Assembly (NCBI GenBank): GCA_937138345.1 | Contig: CAKZOW010000134.1 | Span: 1 to 36,032, forward strand | Direction of reading: 5' to 3' | Source of the DNA: an uncultured archaeon | GTDB taxonomy: Archaea > Nanobdellota > Nanobdellia > Woesearchaeales > UBA583 | Length of the DNA stretch: 36,032 nucleotides | Part shown: piece after piece, positions 15,861 to 24,151 of the stretch | How positions within the stretch are numbered: the stretch's first letter is position 1 | How the letters are laid out: each line of letters starts with the position of its first letter | The notes under the pieces: generated by a model | The model's input: only the letters and a program-made list of their open reading frames with translations | What the model was told of the DNA's origin: nothing | Databases searched by the model: none | Position numbers and translations under genes: made by a program

Positions 15861-18482
15861 CTACTTCCTACTTTTTAAATCTCTCTCAACTTCTCTCTCA
15901 GCAAAGAACCATCTTTTTTTCTTAGTTCTCTGACCAAGATAATCATCTAAATCTACTCTTTTTTCTTTTGATTTTTTGATAAATTCTTCAGAAGAAGTTT
16001 CTCTATTAATAATATCCTCTTCTTTTCTTTTTTTATTCTCAGCAGCCTGTTTTTTTGATAATTCTTCTTGAGTTTTTAACTCTTGAAGTTTCTTTTCTTC
16101 CTCAGCAGCTCTTCTCTTAGCTTCTTCTTGAGCTCTTTGTTGTTCTACATGAGATGACCTATAGGAATAAGTATCATCCCATGATTTTCGTGATTTCTGA
16201 GATTGAACATAACTTGAGAGCTCATCCTCTTTTTTCACCTCAGGTTTGGATTTAGCAAATAGAGTACCAAATATTGATTTTTGAGGTTTTTCTTCTTTAA
16301 TTTTTTCTAATTCTTCTTCATATGAACTCTCTCGTTTAATTTTATCTACTCTTCTTTGAGCTTTCTTCCTAGATAAATCTGAAAAATGAACTTCTTTTTT
16401 CTCTGAGAGCTCCTTTAATTTTTGTTTTTGATATTCACTTTCTTTTTTTTTCTTTTTAGCTTCTTCCTCCTTTCTTTTCTTTTCTCTCTCTTGTTCTTGT
16501 TTTTTTATTCTCTCCTGTTTTGCCTTCTCTAAGTTTTTTCCTAAAATAACATCTTCTTTTCTTGATTTAGAATAATGATGGGAAATCTTTTGAGTTTTTC
16601 TTTTAAATTTTTCTCTAAGTTCATCTTCTTTTGTGAAAATAATGTATATAAATACAATTAGGAGTATAAGGAAAATAAGAAACCATAACCAATAACTTGT
16701 ATCTTTTTCAACAACCACTTCTTCTTCAACTAAAGTTGAATTATCTTCTTTTTCAATAATTGCAGTATTTGGAACAATTACTTCTTCTTGGACAACATTA
16801 TTATTAACTGTAGATTCTAAATTTTCTTCCTGGGCAACGATAACCGGCTCATATGTTACATACAAATATGAATTTTTTGAATTACCTAACTCATCTTGAG
16901 CTAAAAATTCAATACTATTGAGACCTTCTTCAAGTAAAACTTGTGTTGAAAATTGATCATTTGACTTACCCTCTAAAGATTTTGTATCAATTAAATTACC
17001 ATTATACTTAACATTAATTTCCAATGTTGCTCCATCTTCTAAAGCACCTTTTAGTGAAAATTTTGAATCTTGTACTACTTGATTATTTGAAGTTGCTACA
17101 AAAAATTCAATATCTGTTTTAAGCGGAGTTCCTTCAATCTCATCAGATTCCTCTGAATTTCCTGCTAAGTCAACAACTTCTACATAATAATCATAAGTCT
17201 GAGGATATTCAACATCATCATCTTCATATCTTGTTTTTGATCCCTCATAAATTTCATCATCATCTCGATATAAAATATATCTTACATCTAAATGATCATC
17301 TTGACTTTGAGTCCATTCTAAATAAATTTCACCATTATCTTTTTCCTCTAGTGTTAATTCAATATCTTCAGGACTACTAGTATCATAGAAAAATTCTTTC
17401 TCAAAATATTTCTTAAATCCATCATTAACACATGAAAATGAAATTAAAACATCCTCAAATCTTTGAACATCAACATCTACTTTAAATGTTGATCCACTTT
17501 TAGTAAAAGAAGAAGTATCAGAACTCCCATCAACTTTAACTAGTGAACAAGAATTAGCATTTGAAGTAAAAGAAAATTCTTCTTTGTTTGAATATCTTTT
17601 AACTGAAGAAATACTAATATCATCAATAAGAGAAAATGTTCTAAAAAAAGAATTATTATTCTCATCAAAAACCTCCAAAGTAACATCTCCTTTTGTAAAA
17701 GGTAGAGTTACTGTTTTTTCAAAAGTAGTTCCAGAAATATCTTCTTCTAATGAAACACTTCCTTGAGTAAAAGCGTATGAAGCTAATTGTGTATCATCAC
17801 TAATCTCAAATTCAACATAATATGTTGATTCTTTTAGAGTATATACAAACTCTTCTAATATTGGTTCATAAATATCTCCAACTTCAATACTACTTGAAAT
17901 ACTATTACTATTTCCTGCTTCATCAATAACTCTAATTTGATAATCAAATTCTTCCTCTGCATTAAGTTCAAAAACAAAAGAAGTTGAATTTAAAACTCTA
18001 TCAAAAACATAATTTGAGTTCTCTTTAACTAGTAATTCAACTAAGCTAAAAGAATTTGAATTATCTGAATATGAAAATTCTACTTCTACTTGATTTAAAG
18101 ACGCATTAAGAACTTCATTAATAATTGAAATATCTGGCTTAACTACATCAAGATACACAGTTTTTGTCTCATTATTAATTGAAAAATCAAATTCATTAGG
18201 AATTGTAGTTGATGAATTATCAGAATCAAATAATGTAAGAAGATCAAGTTCAATACAAAAATCACTATCACATTGTGTTAAATTATACTCCAATAGAGTC
18301 TCTTGGGAGTTTAATGTATAAGAAACTTCTAAAGTTTCATTTGAATCATCATAGATGCTAACTACTGAATCACTTAGAGAGAAAAAATTTCTCTGAGCTC
18401 CTTGAGAATCTTGTATTTCAAAAGAATAACCTGCACATATAGAAAATAATACTAAAAATAGCAGTAAAAACGTTTTTTTCAT
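15861..18482 (-). CDS. Large surface protein with FN3 domain and charged cytoplasmic tail
   Basis: 873 residues. Signal peptide MKKTFLLLFLVLFSICAGYS; an extracellular region of repeated beta-sandwich-like segments (about 20-590), including a fibronectin type III-like domain near 368-452 (IYLEWTQSQDDHLDVRYILYRDDD, then YDYYVEVVDLAGNSEES); one transmembrane helix at about 596-615 (WLWFLIFLILLIVFIYIIF); and a ~255-residue K/E/R-rich tail, probably helical or coiled coil. Type I topology is inferred. It could link the cell surface to something inside. No enzyme motif is seen. A TTTTAAAA box (about 18505-18517) is 23-35 bp upstream. Confidence 0.75.
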   Translation of the reverse strand: MKKTFLLLFLVLFSICAGYSFEIQDSQGAQRNFFSLSDSVVSIYDDSNETLEVSYTLNSQETLLEYNLTQCDSDFCIELDLLTLFDSDNSSTTIPNEFDFSINNETKTVYLDVVKPDISIINEVLNASLNQVEVEFSYSDNSNSFSLVELLVKENSNYVFDRVLNSTSFVFELNAEEEFDYQIRVIDEAGNSNSISSSIEVGDIYEPILEEFVYTLKESTYYVEFEISDDTQLASYAFTQGSVSLEEDISGTTFEKTVTLPFTKGDVTLEVFDENNNSFFRTFSLIDDISISSVKRYSNKEEFSFTSNANSCSLVKVDGSSDTSSFTKSGSTFKVDVDVQRFEDVLISFSCVNDGFKKYFEKEFFYDTSSPEDIELTLEEKDNGEIYLEWTQSQDDHLDVRYILYRDDDEIYEGSKTRYEDDDVEYPQTYDYYVEVVDLAGNSEESDEIEGTPLKTDIEFFVATSNNQVVQDSKFSLKGALEDGATLEINVKYNGNLIDTKSLEGKSNDQFSTQVLLEEGLNSIEFLAQDELGNSKNSYLYVTYEPVIVAQEENLESTVNNNVVQEEVIVPNTAIIEKEDNSTLVEEEVVVEKDTSYWLWFLIFLILLIVFIYIIFTKEDELREKFKRKTQKISHHYSKSRKEDVILGKNLEKAKQERIKKQEQEREKKRKEEEAKKKKKESEYQKQKLKELSEKKEVHFSDLSRKKAQRRVDKIKRESSYEEELEKIKEEKPQKSIFGTLFAKSKPEVKKEDELSSYVQSQKSRKSWDDTYSYRSSHVEQQRAQEEAKRRAAEEEKKLQELKTQEELSKKQAAENKKRKEEDIINRETSSEEFIKKSKEKRVDLDDYLGQRTKKKRWFFAEREVERDLKSRK

Positions 18483-18544
18483 AGATATTTTCCATAAATA
18501 GCATTTTTAAAATTATGCAATAACTTATCACTAATAACTAAAAG

Positions 18545-18569
18545 AAAAGAACTATATTGCTACTTTTCC
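18545..18569 (-). terminator. Stop-codon hairpin, thyA
   Basis: GAAAAG (18569-18564) and CTTTTC (18550-18545) form a 6-bp stem. The 13-nt loop holds the stop TAG (18554-18552). TTTTAG follows. Confidence 0.45.
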
Positions 18570-19385
18570 CCTAATAAAAGGATGAAATTTGTAATTTTTA
18601 ATTTTAATATCTTCATAAGTAATTTCATCTATTGAAGAAGCATTTTTTGAAATAGATAAAGTAGGGAAATCATATTCTTCTCTAGATAACATAGTTTCAA
18701 CACCATCAAAATGGTTTTTATAGATATGAGCATCACCCAAAGTATGGATAAACTCACCCACATCTAAATTTGTGACTTTAGCAATCATATGTGTAAGTAA
18801 TGCATAAGATGCAATATTGAAAGGAATTCCTAAAAAAACATCTCCTGATCTTTGATAAAGCTGACAGGAGAGCTTATTTTTTTGTACATAAAATTGAAAT
18901 AATGTATGGCAAGGAGGTAATGCCTGTTTTCCCATTTCTGCATTTTCTTTTGGAGAGTATTTTGTATCAGGCAAATAAGCAGGATTCCAACCTGATACTA
19001 TGAGTCTTCTTGAGAAAGGATTTTCTTTTATCTGAGAAATAACTTCTGAAATTTGATCAACAGTTGTTCCATCACCAACATCCCAAGACCTCCACATTTT
19101 TCCATATACTGGACCCAAATCCCCATCTTTTGTTGCCCATTCATTCCATATGTTAACATTATTATCTTTTAGATAGGAGATATTAGTATCACCTTTTAAA
19201 AACCAAAGTAATTCGTGTATAATTGCATCCACATTAGTTTTCTTTAAAGTAAGCAGAGGAAATCCTTGTTGAAGATTAAATCTCATCTGATGACCAAAAA
19301 TAGATTTTGTTCCAACACCAGTCCTATCTTCTCTAAATTCTCCCTCAACAAGTATTCTTGTTACCAAATCTCTATATTGTTTCAT
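18552..19385 (-). CDS. thyA: Thymidylate synthase, bacterial-type ThyA
   Basis: 277 residues. It converts dUMP to dTMP with methylene-tetrahydrofolate. The catalytic Cys is in [13 protein letters not shown] (Cys159). Phosphate and substrate motifs are present: [46 protein letters not shown] and the HIYKNH site. The C-terminus IRGKVAI corresponds to the mobile active-site tail. The sequence is of the bacterial/eukaryal ThyA type rather than the archaeal dCMP-hydroxymethylase-like type or ThyX, which suggests transfer from bacteria. TTTATATATC (about 19407-19416) is 22-31 bp before the ATG. Confidence 0.97.
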   Translation of the reverse strand: MKQYRDLVTRILVEGEFREDRTGVGTKSIFGHQMRFNLQQGFPLLTLKKTNVDAIIHELLWFLKGDTNISYLKDNNVNIWNEWATKDGDLGPVYGKMWRSWDVGDGTTVDQISEVISQIKENPFSRRLIVSGWNPAYLPDTKYSPKENAEMGKQALPPCHTLFQFYVQKNKLSCQLYQRSGDVFLGIPFNIASYALLTHMIAKVTNLDVGEFIHTLGDAHIYKNHFDGVETMLSREEYDFPTLSISKNASSIDEITYEDIKIKNYKFHPFIRGKVAI

Positions 19386-19420
19386 AATAGATTATGATAG
19401 TAAATCTTTATATATCTCTT

Positions 19421-19456
19421 CTCAAAAAAAATTGAGTTACTCAAAATACTTTGAGT
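19421..19456 (-). terminator. Two tandem hairpins after the Cys-containing hypothetical gene
   Basis: Three bases after the stop, ACTCAAA/TTTGAGT (19456-19439) forms a 7-bp stem. CTCAA/TTGAG around a T-run (19436-19421) follows at once. Both stems reuse the same CTCAA arm. Confidence 0.55.
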
Positions 19457-19458
19457 GA

Positions 19459-19821
19459 TTAAAAATCAAACATATATTGTCCTGAAATATGATCAATATT
19501 TGTTTTTTCATATAACTTACACCTAAATATTCCTGATGTTTTTTCTTCATCAAAGTCATCATAAAAATTATCCCTATAATATTGATCATCTGATGGAAAA
19601 TAACATAAAACTTCTGAAGTAGCTACCCTTCTATTATTTGAATCAAACTTAAAAGTTACAATGTTATCATAGGTGATACAATTATTTTTCTTAGAACAAC
19701 TATTACATTGAGTTAATTTGAATTCATTAACTTCAATTCTATCAATTAAACCTCTATTTAATGTTGGCATAGAATAATACATAACTTTGATATCTAATTG
19801 ATTAGAATTTACATCTTCCAT
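19459..19821 (-). CDS. Hypothetical protein with possible metal-binding cysteines
   Basis: 120 residues. Cysteines occur in CNSCSKKNNC in the middle and singly further on (VLCYF, FRCKLYE), which could form a zinc or iron-sulfur site. The remainder is acidic and aromatic-rich (DDQYYRDNFYDDFDEE). It has no signal peptide or membrane helix. I do not recognise a family. ATATAAATC (about 19845-19853) lies 24-32 bp before the ATG. It lies between L30 and thyA on the same strand but has its own promoter. Confidence 0.55.
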   Translation of the reverse strand: MEDVNSNQLDIKVMYYSMPTLNRGLIDRIEVNEFKLTQCNSCSKKNNCITYDNIVTFKFDSNNRRVATSEVLCYFPSDDQYYRDNFYDDFDEEKTSGIFRCKLYEKTNIDHISGQYMFDF

Positions 19822-19884
19822 AATTAATAATAAAATTAAGAAAATATAAATCTATGTTTAGAAATAAAGTTTTTAATATAAAAT

Positions 19885-19907
19885 AAAAAATGTTTATAAC
19901 ATTTTTT
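19885..19907 (-). terminator. Stop-codon hairpin ending the S17-L30 cluster
   Basis: AAAAAATGT pairs perfectly with ACATTTTTT (9 bp). The 5-nt loop TATAA contains the stop TAA (19896-19894). The A-tract/T-tract arms make it look like a bidirectional intrinsic terminator. Confidence 0.65.
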
Positions 19908-20358
19908 GGATTAAAGCTGTAATTTTAGCTTCATCCCTCTTACCTAGAACTCCACCTTTGGAAGTTGGTTGTTTAATTCCACCTCTCTCGAATCCACCTT
20001 TTGGAGGGTGTAATCTAAAGAATGGTTTTAGTGAGTATTTTTCTTCGAAATCTCTTAATTTCAGACCTGTTGTAAAGAATTCTTTAGCAACAGCTTTTGC
20101 ATCAACATTTTTACCATCAACTTTTGCTTTACCTACTAATTCTCCTCTTTTGGAAATTAATTCAACAAATGTTTCTTCAGTAATTGGACCAAATGTTACG
20201 TAATCTTGAACTTTTTGAAGCATTCCTTTTGAAACTTCATTATCTTCAATAACAACACATGCGTGTTTCTTTTTTAATCTTAATAATTCTAGAGTTTTTC
20301 TCACATCAGGGTGAGTGTTAACTGTTCCTCTAATTAAAATAACTGCTAATTTTGACAT
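19894..20358 (-). CDS. rpl30p: Large-subunit ribosomal protein L30
   Basis: 154 residues, archaeal L30/L7e type. The core is LAVILIRGTVNTHPDVRKTLELLRLKKKHACVVI, and the archaeal C-terminal extension ends in RLHPPKGGFERGGIKQPTSKGGVLGKRDEAKI. GAGGT at 20366-20370 is a good Shine-Dalgarno, 7 nt before the ATG. Unlike the tightly packed genes upstream it is separated from S5 by about 250 bp with its own promoter and structured leader. In most archaea L15 and SecY follow L30; here the cluster ends. Confidence 0.96.
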   Translation of the reverse strand: MSKLAVILIRGTVNTHPDVRKTLELLRLKKKHACVVIEDNEVSKGMLQKVQDYVTFGPITEETFVELISKRGELVGKAKVDGKNVDAKAVAKEFFTTGLKLRDFEEKYSLKPFFRLHPPKGGFERGGIKQPTSKGGVLGKRDEAKITALIQKML

Positions 20359-20365
20359 TTTATTT

Positions 20366-20501
20366 ACCTCATCTTATGAATTTAAAACTTGGAAATTCAA
20401 GTATTCATAATGAAATGTTGTAAGCTTTCATTTCAAGACATAATTTCTTAGTCATAGAAAATCTAACTTAGTAAAAATAATCAAATTGTGTTTATAAAAG
20501 T
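20366..20501 (-). promoter_or_regulatory. L30 promoter and structured leader
   Basis: A TATA box CTTTTATAAAC lies near 20489-20501, so the transcript should start near 20468 and carry a leader of about 110 nt. Two adjacent hairpins fill it: TGAAATG/CATTTCA (20435-20411) and a bulged stem of ATGAAT/ATTCAT over ACTTG/CAAGT (20408-20376), ending 5 nt before the Shine-Dalgarno. A 16-codon frame (MTKKLCLEMKAYNISL, 20455-20405) starts just after the predicted start site and stops between the two hairpins. Control of L30 translation by this leader is inferred. Confidence 0.5.
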
Positions 20502-20564
20502 GATTGTTAGAATATAAAAAATAAATTGGATTTGTTTAGAAATAAAAATTAAAATTCATTAAAT

Positions 20565-20609
20565 GTGGTTTATTAAACCACTTTGATATAAATTTTTAAA
20601 AAATTTATA
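20565..20609 (-). terminator. Double hairpin after S5
   Basis: Right after the S5 stop, TATAAATTTTT/AAAAATTTATA (20609-20587) forms an 11-bp stem. GTGGTTTA/TAAACCAC (20581-20565) adds a perfect 8-bp stem, followed by T-rich sequence. This would end the S17-S5 transcript before L30's own promoter. Confidence 0.7.
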
Positions 20610-20610
20610 C

Positions 20611-21459
20611 TCAGAATTCTGATTTTTCACCGTCTTTAATAGCTCTTCCTTCCATCATTTGAGGGTTTAATCTCACTTTTTGAAGTTCTTTTAGAGCATT
20701 AAATGCAGCTTTCATTAAGTTTGTTTTATTTGATGTTGAACCATAACATTTAGACCAAACGTCTTTAATTCCTGCTAGTTCTAACATTTTTTTAACTTCT
20801 GCTTCTGCAACTAATCCTGTACCTGGAGGTGCTGGGATTAATTTAACAGTAACTGATCCTGATTTACCTGAAACTGCAAATGGAATTGAGTTAGTGTTTG
20901 ATTGTGAAGCTCCCCATGAACCACAACCTCTTCTAATTACAATTAAATCTAATTTTGCATTTCTTACAGCTTTTTCTCTTGCTGGAACTGTTTCTCTTGC
21001 TTTACCAAAACCAAGACCTACAACACCATCTCTGTTACCTGAAACTGCAATCATTGAGAAGGACATTAATGAACCTTCCATCGTAATTTTTTGAGTTGAT
21101 TTTGATGGTTTTCTTTTTCCTCCACCGAATTTACCTTTCGCTTGACCAACGTTAATAAATTCCATTGAAATGTCAGGAATTAAAGCATCAGTAATTTCTG
21201 TTTCCATTACTTTTTTACCTGAAAGAAGAACTTCTCTCATAGTAGAGATTTTCCCTGCAGCAACATCTTTACCTAGTTGTGTTTTTGGAACCCAAACTTT
21301 TTCTTCAACAACTTCTTCTCTTCTAGGTCTTCTATCTCTATTGTTATCTCTTCTAAAGTTACCTCTTTGTCCACCTTGTTGGTTTCCTCTGAAGTTACCT
21401 CTTTGATTTCCTCTGAAATTTCCTTGACCAGCTGGTTTGTTTGTATTTTCTTCTGCCAT
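20611..21459 (-). CDS. rps5p: Small-subunit ribosomal protein S5 with RG-rich N-terminal extension
   Basis: 282 residues, longer than the usual ~210-235 of archaeal S5. The first ~45 residues are low-complexity RG/GN-rich (FRGNQRGNFRGNQQGGQRGNF, then RRDNNRDRRPRR), like RGG RNA-binding tails. The S5 core follows: the double-stranded-RNA-binding-like domain (KITMEGSLMSFSMIAVSGNRDGVVGLGFGKARE) and the C-terminal domain (IRRGCGSWG, then GTGLVAEAEVKKMLELAGIKDVWSKCYGST). S5 helps maintain decoding accuracy at the mRNA entry channel. It starts two bases after the L18 stop, so it is co-transcribed. Confidence 0.96.
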   Translation of the reverse strand: MAEENTNKPAGQGNFRGNQRGNFRGNQQGGQRGNFRRDNNRDRRPRREEVVEEKVWVPKTQLGKDVAAGKISTMREVLLSGKKVMETEITDALIPDISMEFINVGQAKGKFGGGKRKPSKSTQKITMEGSLMSFSMIAVSGNRDGVVGLGFGKARETVPAREKAVRNAKLDLIVIRRGCGSWGASQSNTNSIPFAVSGKSGSVTVKLIPAPPGTGLVAEAEVKKMLELAGIKDVWSKCYGSTSNKTNLMKAAFNALKELQKVRLNPQMMEGRAIKDGEKSEF

Positions 21460-21460
21460 T

Positions 21461-21973
21461 TTATTTCATACCCTCAATTGATGCTTTAACTTTTTCAATT
21501 ACTTTACCAGCATCTTTACCTGATAAATGTTCACCATTAATTCTCTCTTCAGCTGGGAAAACTTCTTCTCCTACTTTAACTTGAAGACCTGAATCAAGTA
21601 ATCCTTTAACTGCAGCAAATAATTTGTTTCCAAATGCTACTTCTTGAAGACCAAAATCTACAATTACTTCTCCAGTAACACCAGCTTTTTGAGCTTTTTT
21701 ACCCGCAAGCATACCTGTTAAATAAGCAGCTGAAGTATTAGCAGTGTGAAGTGTGTATCCTAATGCTTTTAGTTCATTTGATTTAACACTTACAAGAACT
21801 TTATCTCCTTGATCTGCGTAATCAACTAATTGAACTAACATATTGTTGTTTGATTTTCTAATAACAGCTCTAGTTAAACCTGATTTTAATAATCTAAGTC
21901 TTTGTTTATAATCAGTTAAACCTCTAATTCTTCTGTTATATCTAAAAACTCTATTTTTGTTAATATTTTTCAT
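21461..21973 (-). CDS. rpl18p: Large-subunit ribosomal protein L18
   Basis: 170 residues. Archaeal L18 (L5e family), which binds 5S rRNA with L5. Key segments are the N-terminal YNRRIRGLTDYKQRLRLLKSG, then VQLVDYADQGDKVLVSVKSNELKALGY and the nucleotide-free fold AYLTGMLAGKKAQKAGV...VDFGLQEV. It lies between L19e and S5 with a 1-nt gap to S5, so translational coupling is likely. Confidence 0.96.
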   Translation of the reverse strand: MKNINKNRVFRYNRRIRGLTDYKQRLRLLKSGLTRAVIRKSNNNMLVQLVDYADQGDKVLVSVKSNELKALGYTLHTANTSAAYLTGMLAGKKAQKAGVTGEVIVDFGLQEVAFGNKLFAAVKGLLDSGLQVKVGEEVFPAEERINGEHLSGKDAGKVIEKVKASIEGMK

Positions 21974-21992
21974 TTTAATAAATTAAAGGAGT

Positions 21993-22469
21993 TTATTCCT
22001 TTTTTCCTCCTTCTTTTGATTTTAATAATGAGTTTTGTTCAATAAATAAAAGCATGTGTCTTTTATTTCTGAAAAAGTTTCCTTTTGATTTTCTATAAAG
22101 ATCTCTATATGTTGAAGTTTCTAATCTTCCTTCATCTTTGAATTTTTTAAGTAAAGCTCTTAAAGCTCTAATTTTAATCATCCACTTATCTTTATCACCA
22201 AATCTAGCATTCTCAGTTCCTCTTCTTGAACCGTGACCTGATCTTCTTCCTTTTTTCTTTTGAGCTGCAATATGGTTAGCTCTAGTTCTTGAGTTACCTC
22301 TAGGAGCTGATTTTGTAATCATACCTTCTGAGAGTAAATCTTTTGCACCTTCTCTTGAAATTAATTCTTGAATTTCTTTTTTATGTTCTGGTGCATTTGA
22401 TAACTTAACTCTTTTTGGAGAAACTCCAAGAGATCTAGCAATTAATTGTTTTTGCTTTTTTAAGTTCAT
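21993..22469 (-). CDS. rpl19e: Large-subunit ribosomal protein L19e
   Basis: 158 residues. It begins MNLKKQKQLIARSLGVSPKRV, the standard L19e start. The highly basic central hinge KKKGRRSGHGSRRGTENARF and the long C-terminal helix are present. It reaches across the 50S subunit towards the intersubunit bridge. The start overlaps the L32e stop by 4 nt (ATGA), the typical arrangement for coupled re-initiation. Confidence 0.97.
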   Translation of the reverse strand: MNLKKQKQLIARSLGVSPKRVKLSNAPEHKKEIQELISREGAKDLLSEGMITKSAPRGNSRTRANHIAAQKKKGRRSGHGSRRGTENARFGDKDKWMIKIRALRALLKKFKDEGRLETSTYRDLYRKSKGNFFRNKRHMLLFIEQNSLLKSKEGGKKE

Positions 22470-22915
22470 TTTTTAGCCTCCTTAGCTTTAGCTTCAGTTT
22501 TTGGAGCTTTTTCTAATGATTTTAAAGTCTCAGCAACATCTTTAACATTTGCAAGAGCTACTTTTTTAGCTTGAGCTTCTTTTAAAATTTCAACTTTTTT
22601 TCTTCCACCAACAGTTGCGGAGATTACTCCAATTTGTGTTTTGGAATCAATAGCTGATAAATCTTCAACTCTGTGAACTAATACTTCAAATAAACCATCT
22701 TTATTAGCACCTCTAATTTCTGAAGGTGAACCATATCCTACTCTTAGAGTACCAATATGACCTTTTCTATTTCTTCTCTCTTTATTACCCATACCTTTAG
22801 GTCTTCTCCATTTCACATCATTTTTAAATTTTGCAAATTGGTTGTGTTGAGTCCTTTTATATGTAGGTTTTCTTTTTTTAACCTGGGATCTTGTTTTAAC
22901 TAATTCTTTTGTCAT
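22466..22915 (-). CDS. rpl32e: Large-subunit ribosomal protein L32e
   Basis: 149 residues. Core KKRKPTYKRTQHNQFAKF...WRRPKGMGNKERRNRKGHIGTLRVGYGSP and VLVHRVEDL match archaeal L32e. A C-terminal A/K/E-rich tail (about 125-149) is extra and probably disordered. Overlaps L19e by 4 nt. Confidence 0.97.
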   Translation of the reverse strand: MTKELVKTRSQVKKRKPTYKRTQHNQFAKFKNDVKWRRPKGMGNKERRNRKGHIGTLRVGYGSPSEIRGANKDGLFEVLVHRVEDLSAIDSKTQIGVISATVGGRKKVEILKEAQAKKVALANVKDVAETLKSLEKAPKTEAKAKEAKK

Positions 22916-22925
22916 TTTTTAGCCT

Positions 22926-23486
22926 CTATGAATATTTTCTATGTGGTTTCTCAGTAATGAAAACACCATCTTGAATTACTCTTCTATCAAGGTGTGAAAT
23001 TTTAGTTGTTTGTTCTAATAAACCTGCAGCTTGACCACATAATTCTTTATCAGTACCTTCAATTGTAATATCTTGTCCTTTTACTTGAACTTTAACTCCT
23101 TGTGGAACTGTAACTGATCTAGGAACTTTCTCTCCTAAAAAGTTTTTAACTGTAAATACATCTCCTTTTAACTCAACTGTGATAGGGAACTTTGAATAAA
23201 CAACTTTTAATGTGTATGTAAATCCTTCAGTTACTCCTTTAATCATATTTGTAATGTGAGCTCTGTAAGTGTGCATAATTTTCTTTTGTCTTTGAGTAAA
23301 TCTTTTTGTTACAATAGCAACTGATTCTCCTCTCACTTCTAGTGAAACATAAGGAAATTTAAATTCTCTTGATAATTCACCTTTAGCTCCTTTAAGAGTT
23401 ACAGTGTGACCTTCAAGTGAAGCTTGTACTCCATTTAGAGGTACTTCAACTTCGTATGTTTGCCATTCTTTTTTTGTTTGAGTCAT
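22926..23486 (-). CDS. rpl6p: Large-subunit ribosomal protein L6
   Basis: 186 residues with the two repeated L6 beta-alpha domains: EVPLNGVQASLEGHTVTLKGAKGELSREF in the first and FPITVELKGDVFTVKNFLGEKVPRSV in the second. It sits at the base of the factor-binding site on the 50S subunit. Co-transcribed between S8 and L32e with short gaps (10-12 nt). Confidence 0.97.
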   Translation of the reverse strand: MTQTKKEWQTYEVEVPLNGVQASLEGHTVTLKGAKGELSREFKFPYVSLEVRGESVAIVTKRFTQRQKKIMHTYRAHITNMIKGVTEGFTYTLKVVYSKFPITVELKGDVFTVKNFLGEKVPRSVTVPQGVKVQVKGQDITIEGTDKELCGQAAGLLEQTTKISHLDRRVIQDGVFITEKPHRKYS

Positions 23487-23498
23487 TTTATAAATAAT

Positions 23499-23888
23499 TT
23501 AGTAACAATAAGCTACAATTTGACCTCCAACATTGTGTTCTTTAGCTTGGTTTTGTGTTAGTAATCCTTTACTTGTGGATAAAATAATTACTCCAAACCC
23601 TTTCGCTGGTAAGAATCTTTGTTCATATTGTTCTAACTCTTCTACTTTTACAGCATATCTTGGTTTAACAACTGAACATTTGTTAATAGTTCCAACTAAG
23701 TGAACTTTAACTTTTCCTGATTTACCATCTTCAATCTCTTCGAATGAACCAACATATCCATTCTCTTTAAGCACTGTTAAAATATTAACAAGGAATTTTG
23801 ACTTTTTTAATTCAACTTCTTTGTATAACGCTTTTGTCGCATTATTAATTTTTGAAAGTGCATCTGCAATAGGATCATTTAATGTCAT
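23499..23888 (-). CDS. rps8p: Small-subunit ribosomal protein S8
   Basis: 129 residues, normal archaeal length. Starts MTLNDPIADALSKINNATKA and has the C-terminal GFGVIILSTSKGLLTQNQAKEHNVGGQIVAYCY with the STSxG RNA-binding motif. S8 binds 16S helix 21 and organises the central domain. GAGGTATAAAAATG gives it a possible short Shine-Dalgarno. Confidence 0.97.
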   Translation of the reverse strand: MTLNDPIADALSKINNATKALYKEVELKKSKFLVNILTVLKENGYVGSFEEIEDGKSGKVKVHLVGTINKCSVVKPRYAVKVEELEQYEQRFLPAKGFGVIILSTSKGLLTQNQAKEHNVGGQIVAYCY

Positions 23889-23898
23889 TTTTATACCT

Positions 23899-24150
23899 CT
23901 AATCTAATTTTTTAAAACCCAGTTTTTGTGAGTTTAATCTAAATGTTCTCCTACAAATTTGCAGTCCATATTTTCTGATTACTCCTCTAGGAGTACCTGT
24001 AAATCTACATCTATTTGCTCCTTTTCCATATTGAGGTGCATTTTCTTTAGTAGATTTTGCTTTAGGTGAATTATGTTTAACATATTTTTCCCATTTAGCA
24101 GGTTTAGCTCCGAGTTGTGTTTTAGCTTTTGCGAAATTTTTTGCAGTCAT
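23899..24150 (-). CDS. rps14p: Small-subunit ribosomal protein S14 with lost zinc ligands
   Basis: 83 residues. The C-terminal half is unmistakably S14 (GVIRKYGLQICRRTFRLNSQKLGFKKLD). Archaeal S14 normally has four zinc cysteines as CxxC...CxxC; here they are Cys48-x-x-Thr51 and Cys66-x-x-Thr69, so two of four are lost and zinc binding is unlikely. The N-terminal ~40 residues are a longer basic extension than in the usual 50-60-residue archaeal protein. Starts one nt after L5. Confidence 0.95.
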   Translation of the reverse strand: MTAKNFAKAKTQLGAKPAKWEKYVKHNSPKAKSTKENAPQYGKGANRCRFTGTPRGVIRKYGLQICRRTFRLNSQKLGFKKLD

Positions 24151-24151
24151 T

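Noticed and set aside
20894-21489. Several plus-strand open frames opposite S5 and other ribosomal protein genes
   Set aside because: They are opposite-strand shadows of well-conserved genes and have no promoter or family match.
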